This document shows positions 41,523 to 52,870 of a stretch of DNA of 64,000 bases, piece by piece. The position numbers and the translations under genes were made by a program. Below the pieces are notes generated by a model, which was not told where the DNA came from, did no database searches, and saw nothing but the letters and a program-made list of their open reading frames with translations. How positions within the stretch are numbered: the first letter of the stretch is position 1; every line of letters starts with the position of its first letter. Source of the stretch: Dryobates pubescens (taxonomy: Eukaryota; Chordata; Aves; Piciformes; Picidae); the NCBI RefSeq assembly GCF_014839835.1, contig NC_071615.1, positions 434,001 through 498,000 on the forward strand, written 5' to 3'.

Positions 41523-42129
41523 AAAGCCTGGCAAGCCCCCAGGAGGGCACAGGCAGAGCAGGCTATTTAAAGAGGAGATCAGCTGGGGGGGACACTGTGG
41601 CCATGTGGAGGCTGTGCTGCATTCCTGGGAGCTGATTTCCCCTTGCAGCTCTGCACCACAGGCTGCCTTTGCTCCCCTCTGACGTCTCGAGTCGGGGCTG
41701 CTGCTCTCCAGCCCTGGCTGTGCCTGCCAGCAGCTCTCCAGCTCTGCTGGAATTTCACTGCTCTGGGCTTCCAAACCACCTCCCAGGCAGAAAACTCCAA
41801 GGAAGGGATCAAATGAGTTAATCTTGGGTGACCTGAAGCCCCTGGCTCCAAGGGCTGGGGCATCAAGGTCATGAGAGAGCTGTAATGCAGGCAGGAGGTG
41901 CTGGATCCCCCGGCCATGCCCATGCACCCATCTGTCTGTCCTGGCACACGTGGCACACAATGGTTGGTCCCATGGTGGGTGCTGGGTCTGGCTGGTGCAT
42001 TCCATGGTGAAGCCTCTCAGCAGGGCTCCTGCACAGCCTGCCTGGGCTACACCTGCAGTGCTCTGTGGCTCCAGAGACTTCCAGAGAGCTGTTAGCCTGG
42101 GCAGGACCTTGTTGGGAGACCTTTGTTGG
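41523..42129. other. Intergenic, unique sequence
   Basis: No feature recognised. Confidence 0.4.
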
Positions 42130-42445
42130 AGCTCTCTGAAAAGAGGCTGGGGCCGGGGGGGGGTTGGTCTCTTCTCCTTCGTGTCGAGGGACAGGACAAG
42201 AGGAAATGGCCTCGAGTTGCCCCAAGGGATGTTTGGGTTGGGCATCAGGAACAATTTCTTCCCCTTGAGGGTTGTCCAGGCCTGGCCCAGGCTGCCCAGG
42301 GCAGTGGTGGAGTCTCCATCCCTGGAGGGGTTTCAGAGCCCTGGAGCTGTGGTGCTGAGGGCCAGGGCTTGGTGGAGCCCTGGCAGTGCTGGGGTAAGGC
42401 TTGGAGTCATTGCTCTTAAAGGTCTCTTCCAACCAAAACAATTCA
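42130..42445 (+). mobile_element. CR1 LINE 3' fragment
   Basis: Sense: 'acaagaggaaatggcctcga', 'gtttgggttgggcatcagga', 'agggcagtggtggagtctcc', 'cttaaaggtctcttccaacc'. Confidence 0.9.
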
Positions 42446-42779
42446 GGAAGCTTGCAGCACTTCTTGTTTCTGAGGGATGTGTTGGGAGCTGGGTGGACTC
42501 TGCTGCAGCACAGGTTAAACTGGGAGGAACACCTGGAGCTGGAGCTGCCACCAGGGGCTGAGAGGCGAGACAGATCCTGCCCTCAGCTCCAGCTGCTCAC
42601 CTGTGCTGGTCGCCAAACTATGCAAAGCATTCCTCTGATTCCCCCAGCCCAGCCCCGCGCCTGTCCCGATGCTTATCACCCCCTGGCTTGGATGCAGGCT
42701 CAGGGGAGGGAGCCTGCTCCTGCAGACAGCCTCTGTCTAGCCAAGGCACTGCTGAAATCCCCCAAACTGAGCCCAGACT

Positions 42780-43025
42780 GAACCTCAGCTAAGAGGAGGA
42801 GATTCAGATGGGACAGAAGGAAGGAATTTGTTACACTGAGGGTGGTGAGATCCTGACCCAGGCTGCCCAGAGAGGAGGCAGCTGCCCCCTCCCTGGCACC
42901 ATCCCTGGCACCATCCCAGGCCAGGTTGTCTGGGGCTGTGAGCAGCCTGCTCTGGCTGGGATGCTGCAGTGAGATGACCTTCAAGGTCCCTTCCCACCCA
43001 AACCAGTCTGTGGTTCTGTGACTCT
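42780..43025 (+). mobile_element. CR1 LINE 3' fragment
   Basis: Sense: 'gattcagatgggacagaagg', 'ctgacccaggctgcccagag', a local duplication 'ccctggcaccat', and the terminal 'gaccttcaaggtcccttccc'. Confidence 0.88.
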
Positions 43026-44254
43026 CTGTGGCTTTGGGCAGGTTGCTCTTGGAGCAGGATCTGATTCCTGCCTTGTGTGACCCCCCTGGGGGAAATTCCA
43101 GGTCCCAGTGTCCTGGGGAGGTGGGAGCAGCCCAGGGAAGCTGTGACCTCCCAGAGCCTGACCTCATGCAGGCTACAAGTGCTGCTGTGACACTTCCCAG
43201 GCTGTCCCCAGCATGTGGGGCTGGCGCCAGGCATCCTGCTCCACCTCCAGCCCTGCTGCTTGGCTTTCCCATGGGATCTCCTGCAGAGCCATCCCGGTGC
43301 CCACCGGGAGAGCTCTGCCTGCAGGGCTCCAGCCCATGAGGAAGGTGAAATCACTGCCAGCCATAAAGAAGTCAATAAAATTAGCAGCTAATTAGCAGCC
43401 CCCAGCAGTGCACATCCTGCCAGGCTGCAGGGCTGGGTGCATGTGTGGCGCTGGTTCGCTCCCCAGCCTGAGACTCACTGCTTGGAGCCCAGAGCTACTG
43501 TCTTGGAACTGCAAAATCAGGGCAACCCAAGTGATTTGTTGCTGCAAATGATGAGAGCAGATGGAAACACCTCCCAGCAGAGCTCTGGCACAGCAGGACC
43601 TCTGCCTCCTGGGGCTGTGGTTTGCAGGAGAGGAAGGGATGCACGGCAGGAGCATGGCCACGTCCCTGCTCCAGCAGCTGGCAAAACCCAGCCCAGGGCT
43701 CAGGCTCCATGTGTGGGGATGGATGTGGGCTGCTGTCCCCTGGCACAAAACCTTCTGTCCCAGGCACGGAGTGAGGGACTGGCACAGCCCCCAGGAAGGG
43801 CTCCCAGTGCTTTGCTGCTGGTCAGGAGTGGGTCGATGGGGCTGGGGGGCTGGTGAGGTGGGCTGGGGGCTTTGCAGAGTTGATGTTTCCTCTTCCCACT
43901 GCTCTGGTTGCAGACAGCCCTGAGCTGCTGAGCCCAGGACTACAAAGCATTTGCTGCAGAATCTGAAGAATTTGGAGTGAAACCCCCAAAGAAATTAAGG
44001 ACAGATGGGTTACAGGGGGGGAAAAGAAGCCCAAATTCCTTCTGCTGCTCAGTGCCTGCCTCTGAGGCAGCTCCTCATTGCTGCTGTGGCTCTCTGCTGC
44101 CCAGAGTGCTGGTTGGGCATCCTCCTGCCTGCTGGCAGAGCCTCTGTGGTGCCAGTGCTGTACCTCTCCCTGGGGATGGTGCTCCTGCAGCACCCAGGGC
44201 CATCCCCACAGCTGACTTGCTGCTTCCTGGTGATGATCCGGGGAGACTTGAGGC
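43026..44254. other. Intergenic, unique sequence
   Basis: A small AT-rich patch at about 43360-43400 ('gtcaataaaattagcagcta'). No gene, RNA or repeat recognised. Confidence 0.4.
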
Positions 44255-44500
44255 TTCTGTGCCTCTCCTGTGCTGAGGACTCCGGAGCTGGACCCTCCTG
44301 CTGTGCTGGGGCCAGCTCTGGCGTCCTCAGCACAGGAGAGACGTGGACCTGCTGGAGCAGGGCCAGAGGAGGCCACAGGATCAGGTGTGTTTGGGGCTCT
44401 GAGCAGCCTGCTCTAGTTGCAGATGTCCCTGGTGGCTGTGGGGGGCTTGGACGGGATGGGCTTTAAAGGTCCCTTCCAACTCAATCCCTCTGCAGAGCCT
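44255..44500 (+). mobile_element. CR1 LINE 3' fragment
   Basis: Sense: 'ctgtgctggggccagctctg', 'gctctgagcagcctgctcta', terminal 'gggctttaaaggtcccttcc'. Same subtype as the RPS2 intron copy. Confidence 0.85.
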
Positions 44501-44954
44501 AAAAGTACCACAGCACCCTGCGGCAGAGCAGAGCCCTCAGTGAAACATCCCTGAAGAGCAAAGAGCAGTGGGGGACACGTGGCCAGAATTAACCTCCTCG
44601 GCCCTAATTAGCGGCTCCCGGAGAGGCTGCAGGGTGAAGCCAAACCCAGCAGCCCGGGCTGTGAGCCCCTGCCCCACGGTTGTGGGCTGGGAGTGTTCTG
44701 CTCGGGCTGGTGCTGGCGCCGAGCCGGGTCCCACGTCAGCCCCAACACCTGGTGCTGACTTCAGCACCTCGCAGAGCTCTGATGCAACTTTTTTTCCCTG
44801 AGCAAGCTGGAGGCTGCCGAACATGTTAATGGGCAGAGATGAAGCATAATTGGTCCTTTGTGTGAGAAGAGCAGCAGCTTGGCTGCCAAATGGGAACTGC
44901 AGACGGGCTGGGGTGTGACCTTCCTTCTCCTGGGACAGCAAACCACCTCCTGTG
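44501..44954. other. Intergenic, possible regulatory block
   Basis: Unique sequence with TAAT cores ('cggccctaattagcggctcc', 'catgttaatgggcagagatg', 'gcataattggtcctttgtg'). Function not known. Confidence 0.3.
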
Positions 44955-45108
44955 GGAGAGGAGTTGCCCCAGGGGAGGTTTAGGTTGGGTGTGAGGAACA
45001 TTTTCTTCCCCAAAAGGGCTGCCCAGCGCTGGAGCAGGCTGCCCGGGGCGGCGGTGGAGTCCTCAGCCCTGGAGGTATTGAGAAGATTTGTGGCTGTGGT
45101 GCTCAGCT
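44955..45108 (+). mobile_element. CR1 LINE 3' fragment
   Basis: Sense: 'ggggaggtttaggttgggtg', 'agcgctggagcaggctgccc', 'cctcagccctggaggtattg'. Confidence 0.85.
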
Positions 45109-45854
45109 TTTCTCCTTCCCTGCTCCAGAGAAAGGGAGGTCAGGACCTGGTCCATCCCTTCCCCGTGGAAGGAGCTGTGGCTGATGGCTCTTGTGCAGGG
45201 CTGGCTGCCTCAGGGCGTTTGATGCCTTCCCATGACCGAGCCATGGCAAGCAGCATGCAGATGCAGCCAAGGCTGGCACAGACCACAGCCAGGCAGGGAA
45301 GGAGGAGGAGGAGGAGTGTGTGGATGCAGCTCTCCAGATGCAAACAATAAGGCCAACGGATCTTGATTTCATCTGTCAAGTAATTGGGCTGGAAGCCTCT
45401 GCATGCTAATGATTCCACATCAAGCAGCTCTCTGCTCAGATGTGACCCATCCTGCTCCGTGGGGAGGGTGGGGGGCTGCAGCCCGCGGTGGCCCTGATGA
45501 ATATCCCCCAGATGTTATCCCAGAGGGGAAGCCAGAGCCACATGGATGTTATTAATGATGCCAGAGATCTGAGGTTAAGATGACCGTGGGGTGCTGGGTC
45601 CTGGGGGCTGGTCCTGCTGCGGGGGGCAGTGGGAGAGGGGCTGGAGGGGGGACCTGGCCTCATGGCTTGGCTCTGTATCTGCTCTGCGTGGGGTGGGGGA
45701 GTACCATCAGCGCTCCCAGCACCCAAGTGCTCCCCAGCTTCTGTTCTCAACAGTGCAGGAGTTAGAGGTGGGCAGCAGGGAGGCTCTGGAAGGCACAGTC
45801 GGGCTGGAGCCGGCAGCCTCCCCCTGAGTTGCTTCATTCGATTTCTTCTTCAGG
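45109..45854. other. Intergenic, unique sequence
   Basis: A stretch at about 45490-45580 ('gatgaatatcccccagatgt', 'gatgttattaatgatgccag') is AT-rich and may be regulatory. Nothing else seen. Confidence 0.35.
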
Positions 45855-46215
45855 GAAGAAATTGTTCCTAACAGCCGAGCCGGACACCTCCTGGTGCAAC
45901 CCGAGGCCATTTCCTCTTGCTCTGTCACCTGGTGCTTGGCCGAGCAGACCAACCTCCCCCTCTGTCCCTCGGAGGGAGGGACACATTCTGTCTTCTGCAG
46001 CTACTTGCTCCTCCTTGCTTCATCCACTTCAAGCTGAGTATTCTTGGGGCACTGTTGGCTTCTGCTGCCCACAGGATCGCACGGTTGCCTGGTTGGAGAA
46101 GCCCTTAAGTTCATCAACCATAACCTTTACACAGCTCTTAGACCATGTCCCTAAGCTCCTCATCCAAGTGCCTCTTAAACATCTCCGAGGGTGGTGACTC
46201 CAGGCTCCTGCTGTG
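45855..46215 (-). mobile_element. CR1 LINE 3' half, diverged
   Basis: Antisense, mixed order of blocks: 'gaagaaattgttcctaacag', 'cacctcctggtgcaacccga', then 'ccatgtccctaagctcctca', 'cttaaacatctccgagggtg'. It is probably two overlapping insertions. Confidence 0.75.
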
Positions 46216-46747
46216 TGTGAGCTGGGAAGGGGCTGAGGCGCTGGGAGACAAGATCCAACCCCCTGGGAGGCGTGGGGCAAGTGCTCACAGTGCCCCAGCT
46301 CCTGCACTGCGCCGGGGTGGGAGGCACTGCAGCCCTGGAGCTGTACCCTGCACCCTCTCCCAGCTTGGAGCCTTTCCCCACCGATCACTGCAAGATGTGC
46401 ATCACACCCGGTGAGAGATGAGGCTCAGGCCCAGGGCAGCCAGGGCCGGACCCTGCCCGTACAGCGGCAGCAGCTCCTGGCAGGCAGCGGTGCTCCCCAC
46501 GGCTCTGCTGCGCTCTGCTAGCCCCACACCCCCCCGGAAAGCTCCCCACGGCTCCACTCCCCTCCCCTCCCCCTGCTCCTAGCAATCTCTCTGGAAAATG
46601 GATTTTTTTCACCCAGAAATATCCTTGGCCCCAAAGCTGCCCTGCAGGGGGCTGGGGTTTGGCTTTCACCTGCAGGCGCTGGGGCTTGGGTTTGTCCCGC
46701 AGGGAAAATGAGCAGCTTCACCTGCAGCCCTCTGCGGGCTCCGGGGA
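46216..46747. other. Intergenic, unique sequence
   Basis: No gene recognised. TTCACCTGCAG-like words recur here (46667, 46718) and in the next tract. Confidence 0.4.
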
Positions 46748-47120
46748 GTTGGTTTTGGTTTCATGTAGCAAATGTTGCAGGGTTTGTTTGCTTGGCTTTT
46801 GTTTTGGGTCGGTTTGGGGCTGTTTGTTTCTTGTTTGGTTTTGCTTGGTCGTTTTTGTTGTTTGCTCTTGCCTTCTGTTGCTGCTGGTTTGGTCGCTTTC
46901 ACCTGCAACAAAAGGCTCAGTGGCCTTTTATCTGTACACAGCCCTGGGAAATGTTGTGGGTTTGGTTGGTTTGGGTTTGTTGTTTGGTTTTTGTTTGCAT
47001 TTGTGCTGTGGGGTGGTGGTTGTTGGTTTGGGGCTTGTTGTTGGTTTGGGTTTTCGTCGTTTATTTGTTTTGTCTTTACCTGGAAAATGTTTTGGGTGTC
47101 CTGCTTAGGTTTGGTTTTCA
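46748..47120 (+). repeat. GT-rich, strand-asymmetric low-complexity tract
   Basis: About 370 bp dominated by tttgg, ttgtttg and ggtttg words, with very little A or C on the plus strand except one internal island (about 46900-46950). The open frames it gives are Leu/Val/Phe/Cys-rich artefacts of this composition. Confidence 0.85.
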
Positions 47121-48177
47121 CCCCTGAAGCACCTGTGACACACAGCCCCCCCCGCCCCCAGCAGCGTCCTGCCGCCCGCTCAGGCTTTGCTTTGGGCAGC
47201 TGGAAGCCCTGAGCCGAGGTGAAGCACTTCGGTGTTTGGGGGGAATGAGAGCATTAGCTGCTTGTGTTCATTACCCGATTCATTAGCTGCTCATTAGCTG
47301 CTCTTAATGGTGCAGCATTTTGCTGTCGTTAGGATTCTGCGGAGCTGAGGCTGGAATTGATCACGAAAAGAGACGAGGAAAATGCATCACCCCCAGAGGG
47401 ACTTCACAGCCTCGGGGGTGCCCTTCGGGAGCCCGTGTGAAGGGGGCACCGGCACCCACTGCCCCCCACCAGGGGGTGCAGGGGGAGATCTGGGCTGGCC
47501 CAGGGACCGTCCCGATCTCGTAGGGGCTAAAAGTCAGGATTCTGACCCAGAGTCACAGCCTGATTCCTCTGCTACTGCCCAAACAGCTTGGGAGTGCAGG
47601 CTTTGTGCCACTGAGCTCTGAACTCCACACTGCTCCCAGCTCAGGGCAGGCTTGCTGGGGGTGCAGCTGCCCAGGGGCTCACCCAGCCCTTGCTTCCACC
47701 TCCTTTTTTAACACCACATCTTTTTTCCAGTCTCCAAACCCAGATGCCTGAGAGAAGGACACTCAGGAGCCTGCCTCCCGCCTTGTGGGGAGCCCTTTGC
47801 ACTCCACTTTCCCTCCCTCTCCATTCCTTTTGAGAGCTTTGCTTTGCCTCATTGCTCAGCTCTGCTGCAGGTGTTTGAGCTCCTGATCCCACAGCATCCT
47901 CTCCCTCGGCCACCAAGTGCAAGGCTGAGCCAGGGACCAGCTGCCCCTCCCCAGGCATGGAACTAGCAGAGCCTCAGGGACTCAGAAGTGTGGCCATGGG
48001 CACCTGCTGGCATTATGGCTCTAAAGGCAAACGACAGCACCTCCTGCCCCAGATGCTTTTGGGCTTGGCTTTGGACTTCTTCTGGGTGGTTTTTATGCAA
48101 GAGAAAATTTGTAACTGGGTTTTCTTGGGGACAAAATGGTTCCTGCAGAGCTTGTGGAGCTCACTGCCTGGGACTCG
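47121..48177. other. Intergenic, unique sequence
   Basis: Contains a cluster of CATTAGCTGC words at 47252, 47281 and 47292. No gene recognised. Confidence 0.4.
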
Positions 48178-48375
48178 AGTCACAGAATGGCTTCACTCGG
48201 AAGGGACCTTGAAGATCATCCAGTTTCACGCCTCCTGCCGTGGGCAGGGACACCTCTCACTGACTCAGGTTGCTCAAGGCCTCACCAGCCTGGTCTTAAA
48301 CATTCCAGGGATGGTGTCCACAGCTTCTCTGGGCAGCCCCTGCCAGGGTCTCACCACCCTCACTGTACAGAACCT
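48178..48375 (-). mobile_element. CR1 LINE 3'-end fragment
   Basis: Antisense: 'cggaagggaccttgaagatc', 'gctcaaggcctcaccagcct', 'cttctctgggcagcccctgc'. Confidence 0.88.
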
Positions 48376-49942
48376 CCAGCAGGCGGTGAGGCAGTGCTCA
48401 CTCCTCCATCTGGGGGCAGCTCTCTGCCCTTCCCAGCTGACCTGGGCAGAAGGAAGAGCTGTGCTCAGGTAGGTCCTGGTGGGTGCTCAGGGCCTGTACT
48501 GGGATGTCTCCAAGCAAATCAGAGACAGCTCTGCTTGGCAGGTCATTAACTCCAGCATCACCTCGGTGTAAAGAGCAGGCAAGGAGCTGTCAGGATGACC
48601 CTGGCTGGGCACTCCATCACTTGACCTGCAGGTGGATGGAGCAGAGATGCAGAAATTACTGCAAGGGGTGTGAGGAGTGTCAGGGAGGCTGACAAGGAGA
48701 GGCTGACAACGAGGTGGAGCCTCAGCCCTTGCTCCCTGCCTGCCCAGGGAGGGCAGAGCTGCTGCCAGCTCAGGGCGCTGGCAAACCCCTGGGCACTTTG
48801 CCACTTCCACAGCACCGAACCCACCTTTTCCTGAGGCCTGCTGTTGTGCAAACCCTTCCCCTCCTGGAGCAGGGCTGCCTGCAGCTCCTGGTGCTGCCAC
48901 AGCTCTGGGCAATGCTCTCCAGCTCTGCAAAGCCATATTAAGCAACATCTCGCCCGGGCGCTGCTGGCTCTGCTCCAGGCTGCAAATTGCATTCCCCTGC
49001 TTGAAATTCCTCCCGGAGTTTCAGATGGGGAATGTACAACTTCACTTTCCATCTCCAGTTGCTTGTCACACATTTTAATAACAGAGGAGCTGTGCTACAC
49101 CCCAGAGGTGGCCACGTGCCAGGGGTTTGAAGCTGAACCGCTGGAGCTGCTGCGGTGAGGTTTGGATGGACGCGAGGGTGCTGGAGCCGCGGCTCAGCTC
49201 CAGCCTTGGCCCTTGCTGCCCCCCGCCCCCCGGCCTGGCTCAGCCTCTTGGACCAAGGATGGGGTTTGGGTTCATTTTTCCTCCTCTGCATGAGTGAGGT
49301 GATGAGTTTGCTGGTGTTTCCTTTGCCCCAGGTGATGGGAAGGCCGCTCTGGAGGGGAGGAGTTCCACCACAGCACCCCAGTGAGCGGGGGGCAGGATTT
49401 GTGCCTTGTCCTCTGTGCTCAAAGCTGCTTCCCAGCAGGTCACCCCCTGCCCTCCCCTGCTGCAGGGGGCTGTTCCCTGCTGCTGCCCCATGCATTGTGC
49501 CACCTGCAGCCTCAGGGGTGGGGAGATGGTTCCCCTCCTTGCTTCTTCCCGAGGTCCCTTTTCATGGCTTGCTCTCTGGACTCCAGGAGCTGTGCTGGAT
49601 TTGTGGGACACAGCTCCCTGGCCAGGGAGCAGCTTCCCTAATGGGACTGGGCTGGCTGGGGGTAACTGGCAGGTGGGCAGCAGCCGTTTCCAATCATTCC
49701 CAGGGAACTTCCCTTGGCACAGCCAGCTCTGGGGGTGACCTCTTCCATGGTCTCCCAGGTGTCTGAAGTGCTTTGTTTTTCCATCCCCACTGATCCCCTG
49801 AGCCCTTTTGCTTTCTTTCCTCTTTGTAATAACAAAGCTGGGGAAGTCCCAGGCCGTCCCTGCTGCGGCTCCTGCCTGCAGTGGCCAGAGGGGAGGGCTC
49901 TGGATGAGGGGCTGGGGGGTTGATCAGGATCTTCTGGTCATA
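48376..49942. other. Intergenic, unique sequence
   Basis: Largest CR1-free stretch between MSRB1 and HS3ST6. Segment 48935-49100 ('gctgcaaattgcattcccct', 'gtcacacattttaataacag') looks regulatory by composition. No coding exon recognised. Confidence 0.4.
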
Positions 49943-50370
49943 AATAGTTTGGGTGGAAAGGGATCTTTAAAGGCCACCCAGTCCAAGCCCTGCAGCCAGC
50001 AGGGGCATCTGCAACCACAGCAGGGTGCTCAGGGCCCCATCAAGTCTGACCTTGCAGGTCCCCAGGGATGGGGACTCCACCACTGCCCTGGGCAGCCTGT
50101 TCCAGGGCTTGAAAAGCCTTTGGGGGAAGAAATTGTTCCTCATGTCCAACCTAAACCTCCCCTGAGACAACCTGATGCTGTTTTCTCTTGTCCTGTTGCT
50201 TTTTTTGGGGGAAGAATTCAACCCCCACCTGGCTCCAACCTCCTTTCAGGGAGCTGCAGAGAGCCAGAAGGTCTCCCCTCAGCCTCCTTTTCTCCAGGCT
50301 GAACACCCCCAGCTCCCTCAGCTGCTCCTCCCCAGCCCTGTGCTCCAGGCCCCTGAGAAGAGTCTGGCCA
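49943..50370 (-). mobile_element. CR1 LINE 3' half
   Basis: Antisense: 'gggtggaaagggatctttaa', 'gatggggactccaccactgc', 'cctcatgtccaacctaaacc', 'gaaggtctcccctcagcctc', 'aacacccccagctccctcag'. Confidence 0.9.
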
Positions 50371-50523
50371 CATCCTCTTGCCATGCACCCTTCCTCCTCC
50401 TCATTCCCTGGGCATCCTTCCCAAGCTTCAGGGATCACTTGGCTCCTCTCCTGGAACAGCTCCTGTGCAGCTCAGGCCTGCATGCACCAGCCACGAGAGG
50501 GCACAAAGCCCCAGTGCTGCCGC

Positions 50524-50780
50524 CCTGCAGCTCTCTCAGCCCTGCAGCTCTCTCAGCCCTGCAGCTCTGCCAGCCTGCAGCTCTGCCGCCCTGCAGCTCT
50601 CTCAGCCCTACAGCTCTCTCAGCCCTGCAGCTCTCTCAGCCCTGCAGCTCTGCCAGCCTGCAGCTCTGCCGCCCTGCAGCTCTCTCAGCCCTACAGCTCT
50701 CTCAGCCCTACAGCTCTCTCAGCCCTGCAGCTCTGCCAGCCTGCAGCTCTGCCAGCCTGCAGCTCTGCCAGCCTGCAGCC
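50524..50780 (+). repeat. Minisatellite of CTGCAGCTCTCTCAGCC / CTGCAGCTCTGCCAGC units
   Basis: About 16 tandem units of 15-17 bp of two alternating types, CTGCAGCTCTCTCAGCC and CTGCAGCTCTGCC(AGC). Confidence 0.93.
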
Positions 50781-50929
50781 ACACAGTCTTGTTCCTGTGC
50801 CATCATGCCACTGTGCCACCTTGCAGCCATGCTATGGTACAAGTGCACAGTGGTGCAGCTTTGGCAGCTCTGCTCTGGTCTCAGGCTGTGGATCTCCTCC
50901 CCACCATGCTCCAGCTCATGGGGGACTCC

Positions 50930-50990
50930 AGGGAGCTAATTATAAAAAGAGCTAATTACATTAATTGGTTAATTAAGACACTGCTGATTT
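50930..50990. promoter_or_regulatory. Cluster of TAATTA homeodomain-type motifs
   Basis: Within 60 bp: gctaattata, gctaattaca, ttaattgg and ttaattaag, in otherwise GC-rich sequence, between a minisatellite and a CR1. Confidence 0.4.
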
Positions 50991-51049
50991 CAGACAGAAA
51001 AAGGAAAGCTCTAGTACAGGAGTGGGAATCAGCCTCAGTGCCTGCAGAC

Positions 51050-51692
51050 TTGGGGCAGGGCAGCTGAGGGAAGCACCCAGGAGGGCCAGCAGTGTGCCCT
51101 CATGGCCAAGAAGGCCAAGGGTCTGCTGGGGTACATGAAGAGTGTGGTCAGCAGGTCCAGGGGGGGTCTCCTGCTCCTCTGCCCTGATGAGGCCACAGCT
51201 GCAGTACTGGGTCCAGTGCTGGACTTCCCAGGTCAAGAGAGAGAGGGAACTGCTGGAGAGAGGCCAGGGGAGGATATGAAGCTGTTGAGCAGCTCTGTGA
51301 GGAGCAGAGGCTGAGAGCCCTGGGGCTGAGAGCCTGCAGCAGAGCAGCCCCAGAGGGCAGCTGAGCAATGCTCAGCAAGAGATAAAGGCTGGGGGGCAAG
51401 AGGCTGGGGCCAGACTCTGCTCAGTGGTGCCCAGGGACAGCACAAGGGGCAGGGGGCACAAACTGGAACCCAGGAGGTTCCACCTGAGCAGGAGGAGAAA
51501 GTTGTTTGTTGTGAGGCTGCTGGAGGCCTGGAGCAGGCTGCCCAGAGAGGTTGTGGAGTCTCCTTGTGTGGAGAGCTTCCAACCCCCGCTGGGCATTGTG
51601 CCCCTGGACAAGCTGCTGGGGGTGCCCTGCTTTGCCAGGGCTTGGAGTGGGTGATCCCCAGAGGTCCCTTCCAGCCCCTTCCATGCTGGATT
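51050..51692 (+). mobile_element. CR1 LINE 3' half, low-divergence subfamily
   Basis: Sense: 'catggccaagaaggccaagg' (reverse-transcriptase C-terminal remnant), 'gctcagcaagagataaaggc', 'gcacaaactggaacccagga', 'ggtgatccccagaggtccct'. Roughly 90% or more identical by eye to 41150-41520. Confidence 0.92.
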
Positions 51693-51950
51693 CTGTAGCT
51701 GCTGCTTTTGAGGCTTACTGGGGAAGGTGCAGGGGAATGGGCAGAATCCAAGAGCTGCCCTTCCAATCCCAAAGGATAAATCCCTGCATGTGGGGATTGT
51801 TTCCACACTTGCAGCAGGATCTTGAGCAGCCTAATTAGTGCTGTCTCTCCATTTGCTAATTGCATGGCACTGGTGATGTTCATTATCCCCCAGCCCAGTG
51901 CCCACCCGGGATCCGACAGCCTCCCTTGCAAGCCTCCCCTCACAGCCCTG
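51693..51950. other. Short unique block with TAAT cores
   Basis: 'agcagcctaattagtgctgt' and 'tttgctaattgcatggcact' at 51826-51870. No coding signal. Confidence 0.35.
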
Positions 51951-52870
51951 GGAACTGGGAAAAGAGGGAGGAAAAGGAGCAAATTAGGTGAGAAAAGGTG
52001 GGAAAATGTGGAGAAATGTGCAAAGGCATGGGAAACCCTGGGAAAACGTGGAGGAGATGCAGAAACGTGGGGAGATGCAGGAAAATAGGGGGAAACAGGA
52101 AAAAGCAGGGGAGGCCATGGGGAAGTGTGGGAAAGCACAGGGAAATGTGGGAAGTATCTGGAAGGTATCTGGAAAAACATGGAGAAGATGTGGGAAAGCT
52201 TGGGGAAACCATGGGAAGGGATGAGGCAATGTGGGGAAGTAGGGGAAAAGGCAGGGGAAATGTGGGGAAGCATGGGGAAGATACATGGAAAAACATGGGA
52301 AAAGAAATGTGGGAAACACGGGGGAAAGCACAGGAAAGTGTGAGAACACAGAGGGATCCATGGGGAAATGCAGGAAAACTCCACAGAAAATGGGAACTGT
52401 GGGGAAAGAAGGAGAAACAGGAGAGGCACAGCCACAGAACACAGCAGGCTGGAAGAAACCTCCAGGCTCAGCCAGCCCAGCCCTGCAGGTCAGCACCAAA
52501 CCCTGTCCCTAAGTGACAGCTCCACAGCTGCTGGAACCCCCCCAGGTGACTGCAGCACCGCCCTGGGCAGCCTGCTCCGAGGTCTGAGAGCCCTCCCTGG
52601 GAGGAAATATTTCCTAGCATCCAGCCTGAACCTCCCCTGGTGCAGCCTGGAACCATTTCCTCTGCTCCTGTCGCCCGACACCAAGGAGGGAACGTGGGAA
52701 AGCAGGCGAAGGAGATGGGAAGCCATGGAAAACCGCGGGGAGATGTCAGAAAAGAGGGAGAGAGAGATGGAAGTGTTGGAAAATAGGGAAGCACACCGGG
52801 AACCACAGGAAGCATGAGCGAATATAGCACAACGTGTGAGAAGCATGGGGAAATGTGGGGGAAAGGCATC
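51951..52870 (+). repeat. Purine-rich degenerate minisatellite, split by a CR1
   Basis: Long run of 'gggaaatgtggg', 'gggaaagcatgg' and 'ggaaaacgtgg' type words (51951-52431) that resumes after a CR1 (52693-52870). Nearly all purine apart from T in 'atg' and 'tgt'. It ends about 360 bp before the HS3ST6 start. Confidence 0.9.
52432..52692 (-). mobile_element. CR1 LINE 3' fragment inserted in the purine-rich repeat
   Basis: Antisense: 'cagcaggctggaagaaacct', 'gactgcagcaccgccctggg', 'tagcatccagcctgaacctc'. The same type of repeat lies on both sides, so the CR1 came later. Confidence 0.9.

Noticed and set aside
46659-47127. Hydrophobic frames that look like multi-pass membrane proteins
   Set aside because: Leu/Val/Phe/Cys/Gly content follows from GT-rich low-complexity DNA; three frames on one strand look alike.
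51233-52435. 400-codon minus-strand frame rich in Phe, Pro, Ser and His
   Set aside because: Produced by the complement of the purine-rich repeat plus a CR1; no conserved domain.
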